A DNA stretch of 64,000 nt from Erythrobacter sp. (lineage in GTDB: Bacteria > Pseudomonadota > Alphaproteobacteria > Sphingomonadales > Sphingomonadaceae). Under the pieces are notes generated by a model. The model was not told where the DNA came from. It saw only the letters and a program-made list of their open reading frames with translations, and ran no database searches. The stretch spans positions 3,202,425 through 3,266,424 of the forward strand of contig NZ_CP050265.1 in assembly GCF_011765465.1 (NCBI RefSeq). Reading direction: 5' to 3'. Made by a program: the position numbers and the translations under genes. Positions 52,416 to 61,964 of the stretch are shown here, piece after piece. Each line of letters begins with the position of its first letter. Position 1 is the stretch's first letter.

Positions 52416-53794
52416 GGCGCGCGCTCGCCTGTGCCGGGCTCGCCCTGCTCGCGGGCTGCGTCTCACCCGACATCCCCGAGGTCGAGCCTGCGTCGGGCAT
52501 CGCACTGCCGGACGACTATTTCGCCGATTCGCGCCCGCCCGCAGGGCTCGATGCGGCGTGGTGGCAAGGCTTCGGCGAGGCGGAACTCGATGCGGCTGTC
52601 GAGGAGGCGCTTTCCCGCAACCGCACGCTCGAGGCGGCGCGCGCGCGCCTTGCGGCGGCGCGCGCGGTGCTGCGCGCGGAAGAGGCGGATTTCCTGCCGA
52701 CGGTGGACGGCGACGTGGCGTTCGGCGGGTCGGTGGACGATGGCGGCGGGGTGCTGGACGAGGCGAGCGCGGGGCTTGGCGGGGTGTGGACGATCGATCT
52801 CAACGGGCGGCTGTCGGCGGAACGGGCCGAGGCGCTCGCGGGCGTGCAGGCTTCCGAATATTTCCTCGCCGACCGCCGCCGCCTCGTCGCCTCGGCGGTG
52901 GCCAACCGCTTCGTCGAACTGCGCCGCACCGGCGCGCGGCTGCGGCTGCTCGACCAGTCCGCCGATCTCCAGCGCCAGACCCTGCGCATCGTGCAATTGC
53001 GCGAGGAGGCGGGCCTGTCCTCCAATTTCGACGTGCGCCGCGCCGCCGCCGACCTGTCGCGCACGCTCGCGCAGAGAGGCCCGCTGCTGCTCGCCCGCGC
53101 GCGCGCCGCCAATGCGCTTTCGGTCCTGACCGGCGAGCCGCCCGCCCCCGTGCCCGAAGCGGACGGAAGCGAGGACATCCCCGACTATGCGCGCGGCCCC
53201 GCGATCGGGCTGCCCGCCGACCTGCTGCGCGCGCGGCCCGACCTGCTGCTCGCCGAAGCCGACATCGCCGCTGCCGCCGCGCGCGTCGGAATCGAGCGGG
53301 CCGATCTGCTGCCCGCGCTGTCTCTGCCGGGCTTCGTCACGCTGGGCGACGGGAGCGTCGATGGGCTGTTTTCGCAGGCCATCGCCGGGCTTTCCGCAGT
53401 GCTCGGCGTGCCGATCCTCGACGGCGGCCGCCGCCGCGCCGAAATCGCCGCCGCCGAGGCCGGGCTGGACGCGGCGCTCGCCGATTACCGGCAGGTATTG
53501 CTCGAAAGCCTCGCCGACGTCGAAAGCGCGCTGGTCGCGATCCGCAGCGCCGAGGACCGCCGCGACGAACTCGCCACCGCGGTCGCGGAAAGCGAGGCCG
53601 CCTTCGAGCAGTCCAATGCGCTCTACCGCGAAGGGCTCGCCTCGCTGTTCGACGTGCTCGACGTGCAGCGCCAGCTGATCGGCAGCCGCGAGGCGCTGAT
53701 CGATGCCGAGGCGAGCCTCGCGCAGGCCTATATCGACCTCTTCACCGCGACCGGCGCGCCCGCCGATGCTCCGGCCGACGCGCCGCCCGCCTGA
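52412..53794 (+). CDS. Outer-membrane efflux channel lipoprotein (NodT family)
   Basis: This 460-aa protein is the TolC-like channel of the tripartite system. It begins with a lipobox (ALLAGC, Cys16) and contains the two OEP repeats: ALSRNRTLEAARARLAAARA with LPTVDGDVAFGG, and LPADLLRARPDLLLAEADI with DLLPALSLPGF. The signature AEAGLDAALADYRQVLLESLADVE lies in the second repeat. It is the third gene of the RND operon, overlapping the pump by four bases. The C-terminus is Ala/Pro-rich. Confidence 0.92.
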   Translation: MRRALACAGLALLAGCVSPDIPEVEPASGIALPDDYFADSRPPAGLDAAWWQGFGEAELDAAVEEALSRNRTLEAARARLAAARAVLRAEEADFLPTVDGDVAFGGSVDDGGGVLDEASAGLGGVWTIDLNGRLSAERAEALAGVQASEYFLADRRRLVASAVANRFVELRRTGARLRLLDQSADLQRQTLRIVQLREEAGLSSNFDVRRAAADLSRTLAQRGPLLLARARAANALSVLTGEPPAPVPEADGSEDIPDYARGPAIGLPADLLRARPDLLLAEADIAAAAARVGIERADLLPALSLPGFVTLGDGSVDGLFSQAIAGLSAVLGVPILDGGRRRAEIAAAEAGLDAALADYRQVLLESLADVESALVAIRSAEDRRDELATAVAESEAAFEQSNALYREGLASLFDVLDVQRQLIGSREALIDAEASLAQAYIDLFTATGAPADAPADAPPA

Positions 53795-53797
53795 GCC

Positions 53798-56446
53798 TCA
53801 GCGCACCCGCGAGGGCGCCACCAGCACCGCGTTGGCGATCATGAGGTCGAGCCCGTCGAGATAGGCGCGGGTCGCTGGATCATGCGCGAAGCCGATGGTC
53901 AGCCCCTCGCCCGTTTCCTGCGCCATGAGGAAGGGCTTGAACGCGAGCTGGCGGCGGTTCTCCTCCCAGACGTGACCCGACGCGACCAGCGCATCGGCCG
54001 GGGCGAAGCGCATCACGTTGGTCCCTGCTGCGCGGTCGAGCGGGTTGTAGATGAGCGACCCGCTGGCGAGCACCACGGCGCCCTCGTCATAGCCTGCGGA
54101 CAGGAAATGTTCCGTGTCGGCAACCGTTTCGAGCAGCGCGCCGGGCAGGGTGTCGGGCAGGGCTTCCTCGTCCCTGATCGCCTCGCGGTATTCCGCCTCG
54201 CTGACGATTTCCGAACCCTTGGCGAGCGGCCTTTCGGCCCCGCCTTCCTCCGCGCCGTCCTCATCCGCGAACGGGTCGCGGCCCAGCGCCACTTCGCGCT
54301 TGACCGAGAGGAGCGGGGTGTCGCCCTCGCTGAACGCGCCGAGGCTGTCGCCCACCGCGACCAGCACCCCGCCGCGCTCGACGAAGGCGCGGATGGTCTT
54401 CATTCCCCCTTCGCCGAGCCGCGCCGCGGGATCGCCGTCAGGGACGATCAGCGCGTCGTATTCGGCAAGGTCGGCGCCGGCGAAACGGTCGGTGCGGATC
54501 GGGACCACCGGCAGGCCGAGCCGGCGTTCGAGGACATAGCGCATCGCGCCCGCGCTCAATTGCGACACGCCCTCGTCCCACGCCATCGCGACTTTCGGCA
54601 GGGTCAGCCGGACGAAGGCTTCGGAGCCGAGATTGGGCCCGTCCTCGACCCAGCCCGATTCCAGCGCGACGGTATGAGCGCCGACTTCGCGGGCGAGTTC
54701 GGCAAGGCGCGCCATGCGCTGCGGATCGTTCGCGCCCGCCGGGAAGACGACCGTGCCGCGCGGGAAGCTGCGTCCCTCGGCGGCGAAAGCCTCGTCCGTG
54801 ACGCGCGCCTCGATCCCATCGCGCAGGGCGAGCGTGACGAGCCGCGCCTGTCCGCTGTCGGTCCACGGCACGGCCACGGCGAAGCTGCCCGCGCCTTGTG
54901 CGACCGGCGCGATCGGCGCGTCGGCGGCGAGCGGGTCGCCCGAAGCCGCGCCGCAGACGGCAACCTCGACGCCCGACATCAGCCCGACCGACCACGCGGT
55001 GACGTCATAGAGTTCGTGCGGCAGGTCCTGCGCGCGGCGGCGCTCCTGCTCGCTTAGAAACGCGCGCGGCAGGGGCGTGTCGCGGTCGAGCAGGCTCTTC
55101 GCCAGCCGCGCGGCGGGCTGGGCCTGCGGGACGGCGAGATAGCCTTGCGGGTAGGTCCGCCCGCAGGCGCTCGCCGGGCCGCCCTGGCGCAGCACCGCGA
55201 TGCCCTGCGCGGCGAGGCGGCGGCCGAGCGCCTCGGCGTTCCAGCGGCGCTCGCCAAGGTCGATCACCCACGCCCCTTTGCCCGCCGCGCCGCGTGCATT
55301 GGCGGCGCGGTATTCGGTGAAATCGGAAAGGAAGCGCGCGGCGTTGTCGGCCACCGCCTCGGCGGTCGAAAGGCTTGCGACGAAGTGGTTGCGCACCCCG
55401 TCGGCATAGGTTAGCACGGTCCCGTCGCGGCGCTCCCAGACGAGCCCGCGCGCCGAGCCCTGTTCGTAAGTGCTCCCGATCGCGCCCTGGTGGGTGTTCC
55501 AAGTGTCGCCGTAGCCGGGATAGAACAGGTCATAGACCTCGCGCGTGAAATAGGGCTCGCCCATGGCATCGAAATAGCGCGCGTTGTTGCGCCCGATGAT
55601 GTCGTAGGCGCGCTGCTGGGCGGCGGTGATGTTGGGATTGACCGGCTCGGCGGCGGGGCTGAAGAAATAGGTCTCGTCCCCGCCCATTTCGTGCAGGTCG
55701 ACGACGACGACCGGGTTCCATTCTCGGATCGCGGCGACCTTGCCGCGGGTTTCGGGCTGAGACAAAGTGAACCAGTCGCGGTTGAGGTCGAACATATAGT
55801 GGTTGACCCGCCCGCTCGGCCACGGCTCGTCGTGCTCGGCGGCCTGGCGGTCGGCTGCGGGCGCGATGCCTTTCGCGGCGCGGAAGCGGTTGACGAAGCG
55901 CGCGCGCCCGTCCGGGTTCTGCAGCGGGTCGATGACGAGGATGGTTTCGGCGAGGATCTTCGCCGCGCGCGGATCGTCGGTTGCCGCGAGCAGGTGGTAG
56001 GCGGTCATCAGCGCGGCGTCGGTCGAGGAGATCTCGTTGCCGTGGACGCTGTAGGCGAGCCAGGTGACGGGGATCGCCGCGCCATTGCCGGGCCGGCCGG
56101 CGGCGATGGTCTGGAGATCGGCCCGGATCGCATCGAGCCGCGCCATGTTGTCGGGCGCGGTGAGGATCGCATAGACCAGCGGACGGCCTTCCCAGCTTCG
56201 CGCATATTCGACCAGCCGGATCCGGTCGGGCGCGGCTTCGGCGAGCGTCTTGAGGTAGCGCATCGCCTCGTCCGGCGAGGTGATCCGCTCGCCCGGCGCA
56301 TGGCCGACCGTGTCGGCCAGAGTCGGGATCGCCGGGTCGAAATCGCCTTCGAGAAAGGATTGCGCGTGCACCGGCGCGGGAAAAAGCGATCCCGCCAGGA
56401 TCAGGGCGGCGGCGATCAGGGCGTGGACGCCCGGCATTGTGTTCAT
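53798..56446 (-). CDS. Secreted M14-family zinc carboxypeptidase
   Basis: This 882-aa protein has a signal peptide (MNTMPGVHALIAAALILAG...VHA). The peptidase M14 domain covers about residues 45-390: zinc ligands in YSVHGNEISS (His, Glu) and VVVDLHEMGG (His), with DPLQNPDGRARF and FDLNRDWFTLSQPE nearby. A long C-terminal part (about 440-880) contains a glutamine-amidotransferase-like fold region with VFPAGANDPQRMARLAEL and DALIVPDGDPAARLGEGG. Such large M14 proteins are common in Sphingomonadales beside TonB-dependent receptors and probably process peptides in the periplasm. Start ATG 56446 follows GGGGACAG. Confidence 0.85.
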   Translation of the reverse strand: MNTMPGVHALIAAALILAGSLFPAPVHAQSFLEGDFDPAIPTLADTVGHAPGERITSPDEAMRYLKTLAEAAPDRIRLVEYARSWEGRPLVYAILTAPDNMARLDAIRADLQTIAAGRPGNGAAIPVTWLAYSVHGNEISSTDAALMTAYHLLAATDDPRAAKILAETILVIDPLQNPDGRARFVNRFRAAKGIAPAADRQAAEHDEPWPSGRVNHYMFDLNRDWFTLSQPETRGKVAAIREWNPVVVVDLHEMGGDETYFFSPAAEPVNPNITAAQQRAYDIIGRNNARYFDAMGEPYFTREVYDLFYPGYGDTWNTHQGAIGSTYEQGSARGLVWERRDGTVLTYADGVRNHFVASLSTAEAVADNAARFLSDFTEYRAANARGAAGKGAWVIDLGERRWNAEALGRRLAAQGIAVLRQGGPASACGRTYPQGYLAVPQAQPAARLAKSLLDRDTPLPRAFLSEQERRRAQDLPHELYDVTAWSVGLMSGVEVAVCGAASGDPLAADAPIAPVAQGAGSFAVAVPWTDSGQARLVTLALRDGIEARVTDEAFAAEGRSFPRGTVVFPAGANDPQRMARLAELAREVGAHTVALESGWVEDGPNLGSEAFVRLTLPKVAMAWDEGVSQLSAGAMRYVLERRLGLPVVPIRTDRFAGADLAEYDALIVPDGDPAARLGEGGMKTIRAFVERGGVLVAVGDSLGAFSEGDTPLLSVKREVALGRDPFADEDGAEEGGAERPLAKGSEIVSEAEYREAIRDEEALPDTLPGALLETVADTEHFLSAGYDEGAVVLASGSLIYNPLDRAAGTNVMRFAPADALVASGHVWEENRRQLAFKPFLMAQETGEGLTIGFAHDPATRAYLDGLDLMIANAVLVAPSRVR

Positions 56447-56564
56447 GTCTGTCCCCGGTTGGTTCTGCGACCCTGGCTGCGAAGCGTTCGGTTGCGCGAT
56501 CTCCGCAGGCCGGCCCCCGTGTGATGCCAAGATGAAGCGCGCCTGCCAATCCCGCTTTTCTTGA

Positions 56565-57620
<1,056 letters not shown>

Positions 57621-57775
57621 AATCGGGCGGGTGTGGCATTTATGCCTGCATTCGCCAAACCGCTGAAAACGCGGCCCTCTCGCCCCCCGTGTGACGAGAG
57701 CATGGCAGTGGTCGCATAAGCGCCGTCGAAGCGTCACCGAGCGGTCGCTCGCGCGTCAAGATCACCGCCTAACGG

Positions 57776-57803
57776 CCCCCTCGTGACCGTTTCCACGAGG
57801 GGG
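57776..57803 (+). promoter_or_regulatory. Hairpin burying the ribosome binding site of the TonB receptor gene
   Basis: A perfect 10-bp stem (CCCCCTCGTG at 57776-57785, CACGAGGGGG at 57794-57803) with an 8-nt loop. The 3' arm contains the GAGGGGG Shine-Dalgarno sequence, 6 nt before ATG 57810. Translation should need the stem to open. Confidence 0.7.
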
Positions 57804-57809
57804 AATTTC

Positions 57810-60665
57810 ATGACGCGCTTTCGCCTGCTTGCCGCCACCGCCGCCACCGCGCTCGCCTGCGGGATTGCCGCACCCGCCATCGCCGGCGAGGTCAGCGGGA
57901 CCGTTGTCGATGCGAGCGAAACCATCGCGCTGCGTGCCGTGCAGGTCGAGATAGAGGAGCTCGGCCGGCAGGTGAACACCGAGCGCGGCGGGACCTTCAC
58001 TTTCGGCGAGGTTCCCGCAGGCACCTACACCATCACCGCGCGCTATGTCGGGGCGGACCCGGTGTCGAAGCGCGTCACCGTGCCCGAAACCGGCGCGATC
58101 ACGGTCGATTTCGCGCTCGGCCAGTCGGGCAGCCAGATCCTCGTCGTCGGCCAGGGCGCGAGCCAGGCCAGCGCCCTTTCGAGAAAGCGCGCCGCTGACG
58201 GCATTTCCGACGTCCTCACGCGCGATGCGATCGGCCAGTTCCCCGACCAGAACGTCGCCGAAAGCCTGCGCCGCCTGCCCGGCATCAACGTCCTCAACGA
58301 CCAGGGCGAAGGCCGCTTCGTCGCGGTGCGCGGGCTCGACCCCAATCTCAACGCCACCTCGGTCAACGGCGTGCGCATCCCATCGCCCGAAGGCGATATT
58401 CGCGGGGTCGCATTGGATGTCGTCTCAAGCGAGATCATCGAATCGATCGAGGTGAAGAAATCGCTCACCCCCGACATGGACGCGGACACGATCGGCGCCT
58501 CGATCGAGATCAACACGACCAGCGCCTTCGACCGCAAGGAAGACCTCTATGTCGTCAAGCTGGGCGGCAGCTACAACGAATTGCGCGACACGCTGACCCC
58601 CGATCTCGGCGCGGATTTCTCCACCAAGCTGTCCGACAATTTCGGCGTTTCGGGCGGGATCAGCTTCTACAACCGCGAATTCCAGACCGATAACGTCGAG
58701 GCCGACGACTGGACCGAGGACGGCGGGCTGATCTACGCCGAGGAAGTCCAGTACCGCGACTACCTCGTCGAGCGCGAACGCATCAGCGCGACCCTGGGCT
58801 TCGACGCGCGCGTGGGCTCATCCACCGAGCTTTACCTGCGCGGCGTGTTCAGCCAGTTCGACGACCAGGAATTCCGCCGCCGCCTGACCTTCGACCTTGG
58901 CGATGCGAACGTCTCGGGCAATGGCCTCAGCCCCGTGTTCGACGACATCCGCGATCCGACCGACCCGGACGACGAGGCGGCAATCGCGATCGAGCGCGAC
59001 ATCAAGGACCGCTTCGAACGCCAGCGCATCCGCACCGTCACCTTTGGCGGGGAAAGCCGCTGGGACGGCCTGTTCGCGGAATATTCGGTAAGCTGGGCGA
59101 AGTCCTCCGAATTCGAGAACGGCTCGGTCGATCCCACGATCTTCGTCGGCGAATTCGAGGATTCGGGCCTCGGCATCGGCTTCGACTATTCGAACCCGCG
59201 CGTGCCCGCCTATAATGTCACCGGCAACACCGCCGACTTCCTCGACCCCTCCTTCTACGAACTCGACGAGATCGAACTGACCGCGCTGTCGGATGCCGAG
59301 GACGAGGAATTCGCCGCGCGCTTCGACCTCGGCCACGAATGGTACACCGAGGCGGGCACGATCACGCTGCAGGGCGGCCTCAAGGCGCGCTGGCGCGAAA
59401 AGCGCTTCAACGGCGAGATCGAGTTCTACGAACGCGACGACTACACGCTCGCCGATGTGCTGGGCGAAGGGCCGTCGAACACGCTAGCGGACCTCAACCC
59501 GCTGCCGGGCCTGACGCAGGCGACCGATTTCTTCCGGTCCAATTTCAACACCTTCGAGCTTAACGCCGTCGACACCGCGCTCGACAGCGCGAACGAGGAC
59601 TATGTGGCCGAGGAAGACATTTTCGCAGGCTACCTCCTCGGCCGGTTCGAGAACGACCAGTGGCTCGTCATCGGCGGCGTGCGCTACGAGCGGACCGACA
59701 ACCGCCTGTCGGGCTTCGAGACCGCGCTGTTCGAGGCAGGCCAGGACCTGCCCGGCGGCGGGGTCGCGGCCGACGACACGGTGATCGTCACGCCGGTCGA
59801 ATTCGAGCGCGATTACGACCACTGGCTGCCCAGCCTCAACATCCGCTACACGCCGATGCCCGAATTCGTGATGCGCTTCGCCGGCTATCGCAGCCTCGTG
59901 CGTCCGAACCTCGAACAGCTCGCCCCGCGCTTCGAACTCGACGAGAACCGCGAGGCGGTGATCGGCAACCCGACGCTCCAGCCGTTCGAAGCCTGGAACC
60001 TCGATGCCAGCTTCGAATATTACATGAGCAGCAACGGCGCGATCACCGCGGCGGTGTTCTACAAGGACATCGACAATTACGTGACGACGCTGGTGCTCGA
60101 CCAGCCGGGCAGCATTTTCGGGGTCGATTACGAACAGGGCGAGACTTTCGTGAACGGCCCGGCGGCGGAGATCTTCGGGATCGAGCTGGGCTTCTACCAG
60201 CGGCTCGATTTCCTCCCCGGTTTCCTCGACGGGCTGCTGGTGCAGGCGAATTACACCTACACCGACGCGAGCGGGCTGATCGCGGACGGGGACGTGGGCG
60301 ACATCACCGCGGCGCCCACCTTCCGCGAGATCGCGCTTCCCGCCACCAGCGAGAACACGTTCAACGTCGCGCTCGGTTACGACAAGGGGCCGCTGAGCCT
60401 GCGCCTTGCCGGAACCTATCGCGACGGCTTCCTCGACGAGGTCAACGGCGACGGCCCGGAATTCGACCGCTTCACCGACAGCCTGTTCCAGCTCGATTTC
60501 ACCGCGCGCTATCGCGTCACGAACAACGTCCAGGTCTATTTCGACTGGATCAACATCAACGACGCGGAATTCTACGCCTTCAACCGGCTCGGCGGGCGGC
60601 AGAACCTGTTGCAGTTCGAACGCTACAACTGGACGATGAAGGGCGGCGTTAGGCTGACCTTCTGA
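57810..60665 (+). CDS. TonB-dependent outer-membrane receptor, phytase-linked
   Basis: This 951-aa receptor imports a nutrient across the outer membrane using TonB energy. It has a signal peptide (to about residue 25), a carboxypeptidase-regulatory-like beta-sandwich (about 27-105, AGEVSGTVVDASETIALRAV), a plug domain with FPDQNVAESLRRLPGINV and RFVAVRGLDPNLNATSVNG, and a beta-barrel ending in the usual terminal Phe (GGVRLTF). It is followed after 13 bp by a phytase gene, suggesting phytate or its products, possibly with bound metal, as substrate. Its ribosome binding site lies in a hairpin. Confidence 0.9.
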   Translation: MTRFRLLAATAATALACGIAAPAIAGEVSGTVVDASETIALRAVQVEIEELGRQVNTERGGTFTFGEVPAGTYTITARYVGADPVSKRVTVPETGAITVDFALGQSGSQILVVGQGASQASALSRKRAADGISDVLTRDAIGQFPDQNVAESLRRLPGINVLNDQGEGRFVAVRGLDPNLNATSVNGVRIPSPEGDIRGVALDVVSSEIIESIEVKKSLTPDMDADTIGASIEINTTSAFDRKEDLYVVKLGGSYNELRDTLTPDLGADFSTKLSDNFGVSGGISFYNREFQTDNVEADDWTEDGGLIYAEEVQYRDYLVERERISATLGFDARVGSSTELYLRGVFSQFDDQEFRRRLTFDLGDANVSGNGLSPVFDDIRDPTDPDDEAAIAIERDIKDRFERQRIRTVTFGGESRWDGLFAEYSVSWAKSSEFENGSVDPTIFVGEFEDSGLGIGFDYSNPRVPAYNVTGNTADFLDPSFYELDEIELTALSDAEDEEFAARFDLGHEWYTEAGTITLQGGLKARWREKRFNGEIEFYERDDYTLADVLGEGPSNTLADLNPLPGLTQATDFFRSNFNTFELNAVDTALDSANEDYVAEEDIFAGYLLGRFENDQWLVIGGVRYERTDNRLSGFETALFEAGQDLPGGGVAADDTVIVTPVEFERDYDHWLPSLNIRYTPMPEFVMRFAGYRSLVRPNLEQLAPRFELDENREAVIGNPTLQPFEAWNLDASFEYYMSSNGAITAAVFYKDIDNYVTTLVLDQPGSIFGVDYEQGETFVNGPAAEIFGIELGFYQRLDFLPGFLDGLLVQANYTYTDASGLIADGDVGDITAAPTFREIALPATSENTFNVALGYDKGPLSLRLAGTYRDGFLDEVNGDGPEFDRFTDSLFQLDFTARYRVTNNVQVYFDWININDAEFYAFNRLGGRQNLLQFERYNWTMKGGVRLTF

Positions 60666-60678
60666 TAGGGGGCGCACG

Positions 60679-61722
60679 ATGCTGAAACCCTTTCACGCCT
60701 TTTCGCTCGTCACGCTGGGGATCGCGGCGGCCTGTGCCTCCATTCCCGTGACGGGCGACCCGGCGGTGACGGTGACGGCGGTGGCCGAGACCGTGCCGGT
60801 GGGGACCACCAACGAGGACGCCGCCGACGATCCCGCGATCTGGCGCAACCCGGCCGATCCGGCGAAAAGCCTGATCGTCGGGACCGACAAGAAAGGCGGG
60901 CTTTACGTCTACGACCTTGCCGGGCGCGAGGTTTCCTTCCTGCCCGCGCCGGGGCTCAACAATGTCGCCATCGCCGAATTGCCCGACGGGCGGGTGCTGA
61001 CGCTGGCGAGCGACCGGAGCGATCTCGCCACGGCGCATATCCACGTCGCGCGGCTCGACACCGCGACAGGCTCGCTCACCCCGATGGCGCGCATCGCGGT
61101 CGGGCCGGGCGAGGGCTATGGCATCTGCATCGGCGCAGTCGATGCGGACGGCTCCTTCGCCGTGTTCAGCGCGCCCAAGGAAGGGACGATCTACCGCACC
61201 GCGCTCGCGCTGGAAGGGGAGAGGGTCACAGGCCGGACCGACACGCTCGCCACCGTCCCCTCCCAGCCGGAAGGCTGCGTCGCGGATCCGCGCACGAACA
61301 CGCTCTATGTCGGTGAAGAGGCTGCTGGCATCTGGGCAATCGACATGGAAACGGGCGCGAAGGAGCTGGTCGCGCGCGTCGACAACCGCCTGCTGGTCGC
61401 CGATGTCGAGGGGCTGGCGCTCGCCCCCGAAGGCAGCGACGGCGGCTGGCTCGTCGCCTCCAGCCAGGGCGACAACGCCTATGCCGTCTTCCGCCTGCCC
61501 GGAATGGAGCCGCTCGGCCGCTTCCGCATCGGCGCGGGCGCTTTCGGCGGCACGGAGGAGACCGACGGGATCGAACTCGATGCGCGCTCCTTCGGCCCGG
61601 CCTTTCCGGGCGGGGCGTTCGTGGCGCAGGACGGGGTGAACGAAGACGCTGCGCAGAACTTCAAGCTGGTACGCTGGGACGCGGTTCTGGCCGCGCTCGA
61701 AGGGGCTGCGGGCGCGCGCTGA
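60679..61722 (+). CDS. Beta-propeller phytase
   Basis: This 347-aa secreted enzyme should remove phosphates from phytate in a calcium-dependent way. Family marks are the DDPAIWRNPADP motif near residue 51, GTDKKGGLYVYDLAGREV, GICIGAVDADGSFAVF and QPEGCVADPRTNTLYVGEEAAGIW, which lie on propeller blades. The N-terminus is a signal peptide with AAACAS, which may be a weak lipobox. It is co-transcribed with the TonB receptor 13 bp upstream. Receptor plus phytase pairs are a common phosphorus-acquisition arrangement in Proteobacteria. Confidence 0.9.
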   Translation: MLKPFHAFSLVTLGIAAACASIPVTGDPAVTVTAVAETVPVGTTNEDAADDPAIWRNPADPAKSLIVGTDKKGGLYVYDLAGREVSFLPAPGLNNVAIAELPDGRVLTLASDRSDLATAHIHVARLDTATGSLTPMARIAVGPGEGYGICIGAVDADGSFAVFSAPKEGTIYRTALALEGERVTGRTDTLATVPSQPEGCVADPRTNTLYVGEEAAGIWAIDMETGAKELVARVDNRLLVADVEGLALAPEGSDGGWLVASSQGDNAYAVFRLPGMEPLGRFRIGAGAFGGTEETDGIELDARSFGPAFPGGAFVAQDGVNEDAAQNFKLVRWDAVLAALEGAAGAR

Positions 61723-61862
61723 GCGGGCCTGCCGGGCGGCATTACTAACATAGGTTTCAGCGGTTTACCGCAAGAATGCTGCGCTGCAGCATGACTGAAT
61801 TCTTGCGCTCGACTTGCCGCCATTTCCGCGCGAACGGCGAGCATGGCAAAATTGCAACATAG

Positions 61863-61901
61863 TTACGCCAAATATTTCAGCGGCATTACAATCTGGCGTA
61901 A
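61863..61901. promoter_or_regulatory. TTACGCCA / TGGCGTAA inverted repeat (possible operator)
   Basis: Perfect 8-bp half-sites at 61863-61870 and 61894-61901, separated by 23 bp, immediately before a TTGACA hexamer. Likely binding site of a dimeric regulator of the downstream receptor gene. An upstream hairpin (CAAGAAT...ATTCTTG around 61771-61805) is the only other structure in this intergenic stretch. Confidence 0.45.
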
Positions 61902-61906
61902 GCGCC

Positions 61907-61935
61907 TTGACACCCTTCGCGGCTGCATCAATCCT
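61907..61935 (+). promoter_or_regulatory. Sigma-70-like promoter of the second TonB receptor
   Basis: TTGACA at 61907-61912, a 17-bp spacer, and AATCCT at 61930-61935, 30 bp before ATG 61965. The -35 is perfect; the -10 is weak. Confidence 0.5.
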
Positions 61936-61964
61936 GCTGCAATGCAACAGAAAAAGGGGCAGTC

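Noticed and set aside
49014..52505. A 1163-codon open frame on the minus strand opposite the RND pump
   Set aside because: It is antisense to a fully convincing pump gene, is rich in Arg, Asp and His in the manner of GC-rich shadow frames, and has no domain.
57678..57705. Possible Pho box (CTGCCAT...GTCAC on the minus strand) upstream of the phytase operon
   Set aside because: Only about 11 of 14 core bases match, orientation is away from the operon, and the distance is over 100 bp. Worth a motif scan but not reportable.
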